A DNA stretch of 64,000 nucleotides, from positions 868,001 through 932,000 of the forward strand of contig NZ_FOCZ01000002.1 of the NCBI RefSeq assembly GCF_900110245.1. Direction: 5' to 3'. Below are positions 1 to 7,876 of this stretch, piece after piece. The notes beneath the pieces were generated by a model. The model saw nothing but the letters and a program-made list of their open reading frames with translations, made no database searches and was not told where the DNA came from. The stretch comes from Niastella yeongjuensis. Lineage in GTDB: Bacteria > Bacteroidota > Bacteroidia > Chitinophagales > Chitinophagaceae. Numbering within the stretch: the stretch's first letter is position 1; each line of letters opens with the position of its first letter. A program made the position numbers and the translations under genes.

Positions 1-1663
1 TAGGCTGCATTATGGCATTACGAACCTGGGTATTTTGTGGCTGGGCATTGAAGAGATAAACATCCAGCTATTACAGGGCATTTGTTTCCAGATCTCGGTG
101 GCCATGGCCAATATAGTTGCTAATGAGCAGGTAGAAAAAACACAGCAGGAGCAGGCCTTTCTGCTCGATTTCAGTAATGACATTGCGCAGGTGAAAACCA
201 AGCCCGACCTGGAAGCTGCCATCTTCAAAGTGCTCGATAATGCCCTGCATTCCAAACTGTCTATGATCCGGCTCATTGCAGACGATGGGGTCAGCATGCC
301 TGCCTATATGTTCGATAATACCCTGTTTGTAAACGCCGGGGTTACTCATGAACAAATGGCTGCCAGTGTAATTACTATCGAAGAGCCTTACACGGCGAAG
401 GTGCTGGCCAGTAAAGACGGTGTGGTGTTCGATATAGCAGAAGAATTAAAAGGGGGCAGTGCTTACGCGAAATTGTGGGCGGCCACAGGATTGAAATATG
501 TGTATGCGCTGCCTTTGCGGGCTGGTAATAAACTCCTGGGCACTATCTGGCTGCATTCCGACTGGTTAAGCCAGTTGGTGTTGCGGGGAATTTGTGCGCA
601 GATCTCCGTGGCCATTGACAATATACAGGCCAATGAAAAATTGCTGGCCTATAAAAAGCAACTGGAGGTTGAGAACGATTATCTGAAAGAGCAGATAAAA
701 ACCATTTACAATTTTTCCGAGATCGTTGGTTCCGGCGAAGCCATGCAGGAGGTGTACCGGCTGATGTCGATCGTGGCCAGTACCAACACCACGGTACTGG
801 TACTTGGGGAAACCGGCACCGGTAAAGAACTGATCGCACGCGCGTTGCACAACTCATCATCCCGCAAGGATAAACTGATGGTGAAAGTGAATTGTGCGGC
901 CCTGCCCACGAACCTCATTGAAAGTGAATTGTTTGGTCATGAACGCGGCGCTTTTACCGGTGCGCTCGACCGGCGCATTGGCAAGTTTGAACTGGCCAAC
1001 CACAGTACCCTGTTCCTGGATGAAATTGGTGAACTGCCGCTGGAAGCCCAATCGAAATTATTGCGCGTGATACAGGAACGTGAGGTGGAGCGATTGGGTG
1101 GCAAACAAACCATCAAGGTAGATGTAAGGTTGATAGCAGCTACCAATCGCAACCTGGAAGAAGAAGTAAAGGCAGGCCGTTTTCGCGCCGACCTGTATTT
1201 CCGGTTGAATGTATTTCCCATTAACCTGCCGCCTTTGCGTGACCGTGCCGAAGATATTGAGCCATTGATCCATTTCTTTGTTGCCAAATTTGCCAAGAAC
1301 ACCGGCCGTAAGATCAGGAAGGTATCGCCCAAAGTAATACAACAATTACGCAGCTATACCTGGCCGGGTAATGTGCGCGAACTGGAGCACCTTATTGAAC
1401 GCAGCGTGCTGTTGGCCACCGATGAGGTGTTGCAGGATGTATATATTCCGAAACAGTCAACTTCAGATAAACAGGACCTTTCCTTTATTTTAAACCGTAC
1501 GCTGGAAGAAGTAGAGCGAGGTTATATCGTTGAAGTGTTGAAACGATGCGCCGGAAAGATCTCCGGCCCGGGAGGCGCGGCAGAAATTCTGGACGTTCCC
1601 GGCAACACCTTACACTCAAAGATGAAAAAACTGGGCATTACCAAGGCTGATTATTTTTCCTGA
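1..1663 (+). CDS. sigma54-dependent transcriptional activator with GAF domains (5' end outside window)
   Basis: The reading frame is open from base 2, so the gene starts upstream of the window. The visible part holds the end of one GAF domain, a complete GAF domain (up to about base 640), a short coiled linker, and a full AAA+ sigma54-activation domain: Walker A GETGTGKE (near 807), GAFTGA loop (947-964), Walker B LFLDEIGELP and an RLNVFPINLPPLRDR sensor region. A Fis-type helix-turn-helix closes it (AAEILDVPGNTLHSKMKKLG). GAFTGA is the sigma54-contacting loop, so this protein should remodel sigma54 holoenzyme from remote sites in response to a GAF-bound ligand. It has no receiver domain. The next gene lies downstream of twin palindromes and is the likely target. 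The effector is unknown. Confidence 0.95.
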   Translation, partial: RLHYGITNLGILWLGIEEINIQLLQGICFQISVAMANIVANEQVEKTQQEQAFLLDFSNDIAQVKTKPDLEAAIFKVLDNALHSKLSMIRLIADDGVSMPAYMFDNTLFVNAGVTHEQMAASVITIEEPYTAKVLASKDGVVFDIAEELKGGSAYAKLWAATGLKYVYALPLRAGNKLLGTIWLHSDWLSQLVLRGICAQISVAIDNIQANEKLLAYKKQLEVENDYLKEQIKTIYNFSEIVGSGEAMQEVYRLMSIVASTNTTVLVLGETGTGKELIARALHNSSSRKDKLMVKVNCAALPTNLIESELFGHERGAFTGALDRRIGKFELANHSTLFLDEIGELPLEAQSKLLRVIQEREVERLGGKQTIKVDVRLIAATNRNLEEEVKAGRFRADLYFRLNVFPINLPPLRDRAEDIEPLIHFFVAKFAKNTGRKIRKVSPKVIQQLRSYTWPGNVRELEHLIERSVLLATDEVLQDVYIPKQSTSDKQDLSFILNRTLEEVERGYIVEVLKRCAGKISGPGGAAEILDVPGNTLHSKMKKLGITKADYFS

Positions 1664-1691
1664 CAAAGTCTTAAATCTCCCCCTCTGAAAA

Positions 1692-1740
1692 TTCACTACA
1701 TATAGTGTAAAGACTCGTGTTTTCACTAAATACAGTGAAA
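1692..1740. promoter_or_regulatory. two tandem palindromes, candidate sigma54 enhancer sites
   Basis: TTCACT-N6-AGTGTAA (1692-1710) and the perfect TTTCACT-N6-AGTGAAA (1721-1740) lie with centres 30 bp apart, about three helical turns. They sit between the sigma54 activator gene and the NmrA-like gene, about 80-130 bp upstream of the expected transcription start. Symmetry, pairing and distance fit upstream activator sequences for a dimeric Fis-type HTH. That the neighbouring activator binds here is inference. Confidence 0.6.
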
Positions 1741-1792
1741 AATTAAAGTGCGACTACTGTTTACAATGTTGATATTCATTCGATTAATTGAT

Positions 1793-1808
1793 TGGCATGT
1801 TGTTGGAA
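1793..1808 (+). promoter_or_regulatory. possible -24/-12 (sigma54) promoter
   Basis: TGGCATGTTGTTGGAA resembles the TGGCAC-N5-TTGCA consensus. The -24 half is good (TGGCA); the -12 half is degenerate (TGGAA, with A where the conserved C is expected). Transcription would start near 1820, 26 bases before the ATG at 1846. It is supported mainly by the activator gene and palindromes just upstream. Confidence 0.35.
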
Positions 1809-1845
1809 TCTATATAGGCATCCAAAACAATTAAAAAATCGAATT

Positions 1846-2601
1846 ATGAAAATCGTAGTAATCGGGGGCACTGGTCTTATAGGAACCAAAGTAGTAGCAA
1901 ATCTTCGTCAATGGGGACACCAGGCAATTGCCGCCTCTCCCATCACCGGTGTGAACACTATTACCGGCGAGGGATTGGCAGAAGCGATGAAGGATACCGA
2001 TGTAGTGGTAGACCTGGCCAATGCACCTTCCTGGGAAGATAAGGCTGTGTTGGATTTCTTTACAACAGCCGGTCATAATTTGCTGGCAGCAGAAGTAAAT
2101 GCCGGCGTAAAACATCATCTTTGTCTTTCTATTGTGGGCGTTGACCTAATGAAGAATGTTGGTTATATGCGGGGTAAAATGGCACAGGAAGGAGAGATCA
2201 AAAAATCTACAGTGCCCTATACTATTATCAGAAGCACTCAGTTCCTCGAGTTCCTGCCCGGTATTGCTAACCAGGCTACAAAAGATAACGAAGTACACCT
2301 GAGTTCTTTACAATTCCAACCTATTGCAGCAGATGATGTAGCCTTATTGGTAGCCAAAGCTGCTGTGGCTGAACCGCTTAATGGCACTATGGAAATTGCC
2401 GGACCCGAACGTATGCATATGTACGAAATAGTTGAACGCTACCTGAAAGCAACAAATGATCCACGCAAAGTAGTTCCCAATAACGATAACCACTACTATG
2501 GCGGCGAAATTGGTGAAAGTGACCTGGTACCCGCTGGAAAAGCATCACTGGGAGAAACTTCTTTTGAAAAATGGATGGCATCACAAGCGGCCAATGCCTA
2601 A
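1846..2601 (+). CDS. NmrA-like / SDR-family NAD(P)-binding oxidoreductase
   Basis: 251 residues with an N-terminal Rossmann fold: MKIVVIGGTGLIG carries the GxxGxxG dinucleotide motif at residues 7-13. It resembles atypical SDR/NmrA-type proteins that reduce quinones or sense NAD(P); no classical YxxxK catalytic pair is obvious. The ATG at 1846 is chosen because the Rossmann strand starts directly there, although the frame is open further upstream. Twin palindromes and a possible sigma54 promoter precede it, so it may be an inducible enzyme under the activator gene upstream. Substrate unknown; a cytosolic protein is expected because there is no signal peptide. Confidence 0.88.
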   Translation: MKIVVIGGTGLIGTKVVANLRQWGHQAIAASPITGVNTITGEGLAEAMKDTDVVVDLANAPSWEDKAVLDFFTTAGHNLLAAEVNAGVKHHLCLSIVGVDLMKNVGYMRGKMAQEGEIKKSTVPYTIIRSTQFLEFLPGIANQATKDNEVHLSSLQFQPIAADDVALLVAKAAVAEPLNGTMEIAGPERMHMYEIVERYLKATNDPRKVVPNNDNHYYGGEIGESDLVPAGKASLGETSFEKWMASQAANA

Positions 2602-2657
2602 AAGGTATTTGTCTGCCAACCGTTGAAACATCATTATTCATTGTTAAATCCAACGCC

Positions 2658-2861
2658 ATGCTTTTTGATTATTTACATCCGTTTAAACTGAATTTACGGT
2701 CCAAAAACCAGGAGCCTACTCTTGTTAGACTACACGCGCCTGCACATGATACCATGGAAGGTGCCGAGTTTATGGACGACGCCTTGCGTTTTGAAGACGA
2801 ATTGCCGCTGATGCAAACCGAAGTAAGCATTGCGACTGGAAGCCCTGAACAATTGTTGTAA
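2658..2861 (+). CDS. small hypothetical protein
   Basis: A 67-codon frame from ATG 2658, rich in acidic residues, with no domain I recognise, no signal peptide and no membrane segment. It follows the NmrA-like gene by 56 bases without a clear ribosome binding site. It may be a real small protein or a remnant; the open frame extends upstream into the end of the previous gene, which weakens the case. Confidence 0.3.
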   Translation: MLFDYLHPFKLNLRSKNQEPTLVRLHAPAHDTMEGAEFMDDALRFEDELPLMQTEVSIATGSPEQLL

Positions 2862-2909
2862 GGTTTAGAAAAGCAGATCCAATAATCAATCGTAGATCAA
2901 TTGTTACAT

Positions 2910-3863
2910 ATGAACGTATTAAACCATACGCCGGATACCGCTTTGTTATTAGCGAAACTGGCTGATATCATTGGGCAAAACCACGAACCGGTTGACCGGT
3001 ACCTGCAACAGCATGGGGAGCATGAGATTTTCAACCCCCTGCGGGAAACCGGTGAAACGGTGGCGCAGCCTATGGTAAGTTATTTCCCATCCACTTTCTG
3101 GGAAATGCTTGGAATACGACATATTATCTCAAATATTCACCGCAGTAAAACGGCGTCCCAGGGTCAATGGACTATAACCACGGACGCGGATCCCTACAAA
3201 TGGGGTCACATGAGAAAAGATACCAGTATAGAGGAGCTTACAAAGTACCTCGGCGACTGTTGCGTAATTCAGTTTGCTGATTATGTGAGCGTGAAGGATG
3301 CAGCTGGCTTTTGGGATGGCCTTTTTGCTGATGTGATAAAAAAAGGAGTTGATAAACGGACCATTGAATATGTGTTTCAGTTAGGCGATGTTACCGGGCA
3401 CACGGTATTTGAAGTTGATGAGGTGCTTGATATCATTGGTCAGTATAATAAGCATGGCAGAGTTAGCCTGGTGCAGGATGAACAGGAATCCGATAAACTA
3501 TGGGATTTGTTGTGTGGCATCAACTACGAGCCTTCAGCAAAAGAAAAATACATGCTTCAGTTCAGTACCATGCGTATTGACAGCCTGTTAATACTTTACA
3601 ACAACGGCGTTATGCTGTTTTCAAAAGAAGGACATTCCGACTTTCCCGGCGGCCCAGTGAATAATAATCAGACGTCCCCGCATAACCGGGAATTTTTCCT
3701 GGCAGGATATCGGTTGGGATTGTTGCTTCATCTTACCATTCCGCACGCAATTGTGCTGGGCCTGGCCGTTTCAGGTGCCTGCCGCGCAAATGCATCCATA
3801 CCCACCTCCCGTTCCCTGTTAACCTATATAAACGATTGGGCGTCGACCATTTCAAACATCTAA
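2910..3863 (+). CDS. hypothetical protein, 317 aa
   Basis: Soluble protein of unknown function, translated from ATG 2910 (a TTG in frame at 2901 is possible but less likely). No signal peptide or membrane segment; the C-terminal part has a hydrophobic helix (LAGYRLGLLLHLTIPHAIVLGLAV) that looks buried rather than transmembrane. Composition and codon use match neighbouring genes, so it is probably real. It precedes the alpha/beta hydrolase gene by 12 bases and may be co-transcribed. I do not recognise the family. Confidence 0.8.
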   Translation: MNVLNHTPDTALLLAKLADIIGQNHEPVDRYLQQHGEHEIFNPLRETGETVAQPMVSYFPSTFWEMLGIRHIISNIHRSKTASQGQWTITTDADPYKWGHMRKDTSIEELTKYLGDCCVIQFADYVSVKDAAGFWDGLFADVIKKGVDKRTIEYVFQLGDVTGHTVFEVDEVLDIIGQYNKHGRVSLVQDEQESDKLWDLLCGINYEPSAKEKYMLQFSTMRIDSLLILYNNGVMLFSKEGHSDFPGGPVNNNQTSPHNREFFLAGYRLGLLLHLTIPHAIVLGLAVSGACRANASIPTSRSLLTYINDWASTISNI

Positions 3864-3875
3864 AAAACACTATTT

Positions 3876-4652
3876 ATGTTCACTTTTAATCGAATCATGC
3901 CTGCCATGATGCTGGCAGCAGTTATCTTTTTGTTTTCACTTCCTGTACAATCACAAACGGCTACTAAAGCCGGCGTAAAAAACATAGTGCTGGTGCATGG
4001 TGCATTTGCCGATGGGTCAAGCTGGGCAAAGGTTATTCCGCTGTTGAAGGCTAAGGGATATAATGTTATTTCTGTACAAAACCCGCTCACGTCATTGGCA
4101 GATGATGTGGCTGCTACCAAACGGGTACTTGCCTCCATGGATGGGCCGGTGCTGCTGGCTGCACATTCTTATGGCGGCATGGTGATCACCGAGGCAGGCA
4201 ATGACCCCAAGGTGGCCGGGTTACTTTATATCTGTGCGCTGGTACCCGATGATGGCCAATCGGTAGTGGATGTTACCAAACCGGTTCCACCGGCACCCGC
4301 CAGTGCTGAGTTTCAACTGGATTCTTTTGGCTTTTTAACCTTATCGAATAAAGGTATTCACAATTATTTTGCGCAGGACCTGCCAGTAGGGGAAAGAGAT
4401 ATTATTTATGCCACACAGGTACCCTGGGCAGCAAAAGGTACTACCGATAAAATATCAACGGCAGCCTGGAAAAACAAACCCTCCTGGGTTATTGTAGGCG
4501 CCAACGATCAAACAGTGCCACCGGCACTGGAACGGGCTGAAGCAAAAATGATCAAGGCAACAACCATTGAACTGCAATCAAGTCATGTTCCTATGTTGTC
4601 GCAGCCAGATAAAGTATCTGCATTCATTATAAAAGCTGCCGGTTCCCTATAA
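3876..4652 (+). CDS. alpha/beta-fold hydrolase, exported
   Basis: 258 residues. A signal peptide (hydrophobic stretch to about residue 24, ending VQSQ) precedes an alpha/beta hydrolase domain. The oxyanion region is LVHGAFADGSSW, the nucleophile elbow is AHSYGG (Ser about residue 97), an acid candidate lies in VGANDQTVPP and the His in SSHVPMLSQP near the C-terminus, giving a complete triad. This resembles small esterases of the Abhydrolase_6 group related to salicylate esterase/EstC. Secretion to the periplasm is predicted; the substrate is not deducible. A second ATG at 3897 is an alternative start that would shorten the signal peptide. Confidence 0.88.
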   Translation: MFTFNRIMPAMMLAAVIFLFSLPVQSQTATKAGVKNIVLVHGAFADGSSWAKVIPLLKAKGYNVISVQNPLTSLADDVAATKRVLASMDGPVLLAAHSYGGMVITEAGNDPKVAGLLYICALVPDDGQSVVDVTKPVPPAPASAEFQLDSFGFLTLSNKGIHNYFAQDLPVGERDIIYATQVPWAAKGTTDKISTAAWKNKPSWVIVGANDQTVPPALERAEAKMIKATTIELQSSHVPMLSQPDKVSAFIIKAAGSL

Positions 4653-4684
4653 ACGAGTGCAACAAAATCAAAATCAAAAATAAC

Positions 4685-5026
4685 ATGCAGGAATTTTTAA
4701 TCGTGATCCATAGGGATCTTACCAGCAAAAAGCCTGTGCCAACACCCGAGCAAATGAAAGAAGCGTTTAAACCGTACCAGGATTGGATTGCCGGCATAGC
4801 ATCCAGCAACCGGCTGGTGGTGGCGCCCAAAAGATGGGACCTGCGCGGCAAAGTGATCACCGCTACCAATATCGAGGAAGGGCCATATGCTGAAAAGAAA
4901 AGCTCTGTTGGCGGTTTGTTCCTGATAAAAGCAAAGGATTATGAGGAGGCAGTGGCCATTGCCAAAGAATGCCCCATCATTAAATATGGTGCTGTTGTAG
5001 AAGTTCGCCAGGCTATTGTAGCCTAG
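4685..5026 (+). CDS. YCII-family protein
   Basis: 113 residues of a YCII-type dimeric alpha/beta barrel: an N-terminal strand MQEFLIVIHRDL, a central helix (TPEQMKEAFKPYQDWI), EGPYAEKKSSVGG corresponding to the family's DGPFAE segment, then the helix EEAVAIAKECPII and the closing strand GAVVEVRQ. Members are often encoded next to ECF sigma factors or small oxidoreductases; the biochemical role is generally unknown. It lies 32 bases after the hydrolase gene and is followed by a strong terminator, so the two may share a transcript. Confidence 0.88.
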   Translation: MQEFLIVIHRDLTSKKPVPTPEQMKEAFKPYQDWIAGIASSNRLVVAPKRWDLRGKVITATNIEEGPYAEKKSSVGGLFLIKAKDYEEAVAIAKECPIIKYGAVVEVRQAIVA

Positions 5027-5049
5027 CATTGGTTTGATAGATAGACATG

Positions 5050-5076
5050 GCCCCCGACGGTAACGGGGGCTTTTTT
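5050..5076 (+). terminator. intrinsic terminator
   Basis: Perfect 7-bp GC stem GCCCCCG/CGGGGGC with a 7-base loop, followed by six T. It ends the YCII transcript. Confidence 0.9.
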
Positions 5077-5114
5077 GGTTACATTACGGGCACGATTTTT
5101 TCCGCTCAAACACC

Positions 5115-5675
5115 ATGAGAACAGAAAAAGATAAAATGATTGCCGGCGAGCTATATGATCCGCTGGACTCACAGCTTTCTGCGGAAAGACTGAAAACCAG
5201 ATTGCTTATTAAAGAGTTGAACGACTCCAGAGAAGACCAGACAGATGAACGCAGCCGGATATTAAAACAGCTTATTCCAAATGCTGGTGAGGGGCTTTGG
5301 TTGCAGCCGCCATTTTATTGCGATTATGGTTACAATATCAAAATGGGAGAAAGAGTTTTCTTTAACTTTAATTGCGTGGTGTTAGATGTAACACTCGTTA
5401 CCATTGGAAGCCGTACTTTGTTTGGACCTAATGTGCAGATATATACCGCCACGCACCCCATGGACCATAAAGAAAGAGCTGCCGGACTGGAATATGCCAA
5501 ACCCATTACCATTGGTGAAGATGTATGGATAGGCGGAAGCGTGGTGATTTGTCCCGGGGTAACAATCGGGGATCGTAGTGTTATCGGGGCGGGCAGTGTG
5601 GTAACAAAGAACATTCCCGCAGATGTGTTTGCCGCAGGAAATCCATGCCGGGTGTTGCGAGCCCTGGCACAGTAA
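5115..5675 (+). CDS. sugar O-acetyltransferase (maltose/galactoside acetyltransferase type)
   Basis: 186 residues with the N-terminal Mac domain (MIAGELYDPLDSQLSAERLKT) and a left-handed beta-helix of hexapeptide repeats. The catalytic His is in YTATHPMD (about residue 115), followed by the canonical IGEDVWIGGSVVICPGV and GAGSVVTKNIPADVFAAGNP segments. Length and motif order match Maa/LacA/NodL acetyl-CoA-dependent enzymes that acetylate small sugars. A cytoplasmic trimer is expected. ATG 5115 opens the Mac domain. The gene ends 12 bases before the convergent GlxA gene. Confidence 0.93.
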   Translation: MRTEKDKMIAGELYDPLDSQLSAERLKTRLLIKELNDSREDQTDERSRILKQLIPNAGEGLWLQPPFYCDYGYNIKMGERVFFNFNCVVLDVTLVTIGSRTLFGPNVQIYTATHPMDHKERAAGLEYAKPITIGEDVWIGGSVVICPGVTIGDRSVIGAGSVVTKNIPADVFAAGNPCRVLRALAQ

Positions 5676-5687
5676 TAAAGCACGTTT

Positions 5688-6653
5688 TTACACCCTGAAC
5701 TTTTTCTTGTAGTCTACAGGAGAGAGATCGGTATGTTTTTTAAAAACTTTTCTAAATGCATCCACATCATTATAACCCACTTCGTATATTATTTCGTTGA
5801 TATGTTTGTCGCTTGATTCCAGTTGTTTTTTGGCATACTCAACTTTAACCCGTTGAATATATTCAGCGATAGAGTTGCCCGTACATTTCTTAAATTTCCT
5901 TTCGAATGTTCTTTTACCTACAGCCAGTTTTGTACAGAGTTCGTCAATAGTATATAATGCTGCCGGATTCCTTTCAATATATTCCTGTGCCTGCAATACA
6001 TACTGATCGCCATGTTTCTTTTGGCCAACGAAGATGATGAAGGGGTGCTGGTTTTTTCTTTCAATATCAATTTCAAACATCTTGGAGGCCAGGACAGACA
6101 TTTCCCTGCCCAGGTGTTTTTCTATTACATACAGGAGCAAATTAAGGTAGGAATATCCGCCCCCACATGTATATATTCTGTTTTCGTCGGTAATAATGCT
6201 GTCATCTATGACCTGAATATCCGGGAACATCGTCATGAATTCATTTTTAGCAGCCCAGTGAATGGCACATTTTTTACCGGCCAGTAAACCAGTTGATGCC
6301 AGAAAGAATGAACCTACACAGAGGCTTACTATCTCTGCACCGTTTTGATATTGGGATATAAGCCAGTTACAGTACGGTTTGTTTTTTAATAATGTTTTGG
6401 AGAAATCGCCACATAGTAAAGGTATAACAACGACGTCTGTATGGCTTATATCGGCAATGGTTTTGTTTGTGTGAATACTGTATAGGCCGTTGTTTAAAAC
6501 AGAATCTGTTTTCAGGCCTGCCATTTCAACTGTATAAAATGGTTCTTTCCCCTGGTATTTCAGGAAATCGTTTATGCGGGTTAGAATCTGGTAACTGCTG
6601 TCGATGCACGACATGGTAGCATCCTCCAATACCAAAATTGAAATGTGTTTCAT
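5688..6653 (-). CDS. GlxA-family transcriptional regulator (DJ-1/PfpI + AraC HTH)
   Basis: 321 residues from the ATG at 6653, which opens the first strand MKHISILVLEDA; the frame is open further upstream but only with non-homologous sequence. Residues 1-190 form a DJ-1/PfpI-like domain with the nucleophile-elbow cysteine in VSLCVGSFFLAST; residues 215-321 are a double AraC HTH (KRTFERKFKKCTGNSIAEY, then EVGYNDVDAFRKVFKKHTDLSP). It is head-to-head with a VOC-family gene, and the shared region carries paired GCGACAA boxes, suggesting autoregulation and control of that gene. A second, broken gene of the same kind lies at 45191. Confidence 0.92.
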   Translation of the reverse strand: MKHISILVLEDATMSCIDSSYQILTRINDFLKYQGKEPFYTVEMAGLKTDSVLNNGLYSIHTNKTIADISHTDVVVIPLLCGDFSKTLLKNKPYCNWLISQYQNGAEIVSLCVGSFFLASTGLLAGKKCAIHWAAKNEFMTMFPDIQVIDDSIITDENRIYTCGGGYSYLNLLLYVIEKHLGREMSVLASKMFEIDIERKNQHPFIIFVGQKKHGDQYVLQAQEYIERNPAALYTIDELCTKLAVGKRTFERKFKKCTGNSIAEYIQRVKVEYAKKQLESSDKHINEIIYEVGYNDVDAFRKVFKKHTDLSPVDYKKKFRV

Positions 6654-6655
6654 TG

Positions 6656-6704
6656 TACAAATGTAAGCAGTAACGTTGTCGCGATCAACAGGGTAGATTG
6701 TCGC
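6656..6704. promoter_or_regulatory. shared GlxA/VOC operator boxes
   Basis: Read toward the GlxA gene: GCGACAAT (6704-6697), 22 bases later GCGACAAC (6682-6675), then TACATTTGT ending three bases before the ATG. The same three elements, in the same order and spacing, precede the broken GlxA gene at 45191. TACATTTG matches the Bacteroidota -7 consensus TAnnTTTG, which would put transcription start at or next to the ATG. Confidence 0.55.
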
Positions 6705-6762
6705 ATTTGCCCTGCCTGGGTCTGTTGCATAACGGGTAGTTTTACAATCAAATAACACAAAT

Positions 6763-7089
6763 ATGAAAGCAATTGAGATCATTATTATTCCGGTATCGGA
6801 TCAGCAAAAAGCAAAAGAATTTTATATGAAACTGGGTTTTAAGGTGATAGTGGAAGCCCCGGCCGACCATGGACATAGCTGGTTACAAATGAGCCTGCCT
6901 GATGATGGTGCTACTATAGCGCTGATGCATTTTCATGGCATTATTGTGGAAACACCGGATATTGAAAAAGATGTGCAGGAGTATAAGGCCAAAGGCATTG
7001 AGTTTGGAAAAATCGATGACCAGCCTTACGGCAGGTTTGCCTGGGTAAAGGACCAGGATGGGAACGGCTTATGTCTTCATCAAAAATGA
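6763..7089 (+). CDS. VOC (glyoxalase/bleomycin-resistance) superfamily protein
   Basis: 108 residues forming one VOC module pair: MKAIEIIIIPVSDQQKAKEFYMKLGF, a typical first beta-alpha unit; GHSWLQMSLPDDGATIALMHF; and the C-terminal WVKDQDGNGLCLHQ, the usual end of glyoxalase-like domains. His and Glu positions could bind a metal, but the family covers lyases, dioxygenases and binding proteins, so no reaction is assigned. Divergent from the GlxA regulator, which is its likely controller. Confidence 0.88.
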   Translation: MKAIEIIIIPVSDQQKAKEFYMKLGFKVIVEAPADHGHSWLQMSLPDDGATIALMHFHGIIVETPDIEKDVQEYKAKGIEFGKIDDQPYGRFAWVKDQDGNGLCLHQK

Positions 7090-7162
7090 TGGCAGACTGT
7101 ACAGGAAAGCTGTTTGTGGTAAAGTAATTACTTTAGAAGGATCTATAAACATTGCTGACGCC

Positions 7163-7876
7163 ATGGCTATAAAATCCTTCCTGCTCCCGTTGTTGTTATT
7201 GCCAATCGAATTGTTTTCCCAGGCGAACCCTAAAACAGTGGTATTGACCTTTGACGATGCGCCGCAAAGCCATTATAGTTTTGTAGCGCCGATCCTGAAA
7301 CAGTACGGTTTCAGCGCGACATTTTATGTGTGCGAGTTCCCAGGCGTTTATCCCGACAGTACCATCAGTCTTAACTGGCGGCAAGTAGGCGTGCTAAATA
7401 AAATGGGTTTTGAAATTGGTAACCATACCTGGCACCATAAGCATGTGCCTAAACTGAAGGAACAGGAATTGGTAAAAGAACTGGCTTATATTGAACAGAA
7501 AGGTGATTCATTAAAGATCCCTAAAATGACGAGTTTTTGTTATCCAGCCTATGTAACGGATACACTGGCCGTACGTGTACTGAAACAAAGAGGATATACA
7601 AATGCCCGCACCGGGAACGACCGGCCATATGATCCTAAAAAGGACGATCCCTTTTATATACCCAGCTATACCATCAGCAAAGCCAACAAAGATCTTTTTT
7701 ATAAAGCATTACAGGATGCAAAGGAAGGTCAGGTAGTAGTGTTCTGTTTTCATGGTGTGCCCGATACCCCGCATCCCTGGGTAAGTACCGACCCCGATAC
7801 ATTTAAAGAATACATGAAATATTTGCACGATCATCATTACCGGGTAATCGCCATGCGGGATTTACTCACTCCTTAG
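7163..7876 (+). CDS. polysaccharide deacetylase (NodB homology) family protein, exported
   Basis: 237 residues from ATG 7163, where a signal peptide begins (MAIKSFLLPLLLLPIELFSQ); the frame is open upstream through the end of the VOC gene without a better start. NodB motifs are present: TFDDAP (motif 1, metal and base aspartates), GNHTWHHKH (motif 2, HxxxH metal ligands) and a C-terminal FCFHGVPD (motif 5-like). This predicts a periplasmic metal-dependent carbohydrate esterase of family CE4 acting on N-acetyl sugars; the substrate is unknown. Its 3' end overlaps the convergent decayed permease gene by 15 bases. Confidence 0.87.
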   Translation: MAIKSFLLPLLLLPIELFSQANPKTVVLTFDDAPQSHYSFVAPILKQYGFSATFYVCEFPGVYPDSTISLNWRQVGVLNKMGFEIGNHTWHHKHVPKLKEQELVKELAYIEQKGDSLKIPKMTSFCYPAYVTDTLAVRVLKQRGYTNARTGNDRPYDPKKDDPFYIPSYTISKANKDLFYKALQDAKEGQVVVFCFHGVPDTPHPWVSTDPDTFKEYMKYLHDHHYRVIAMRDLLTP

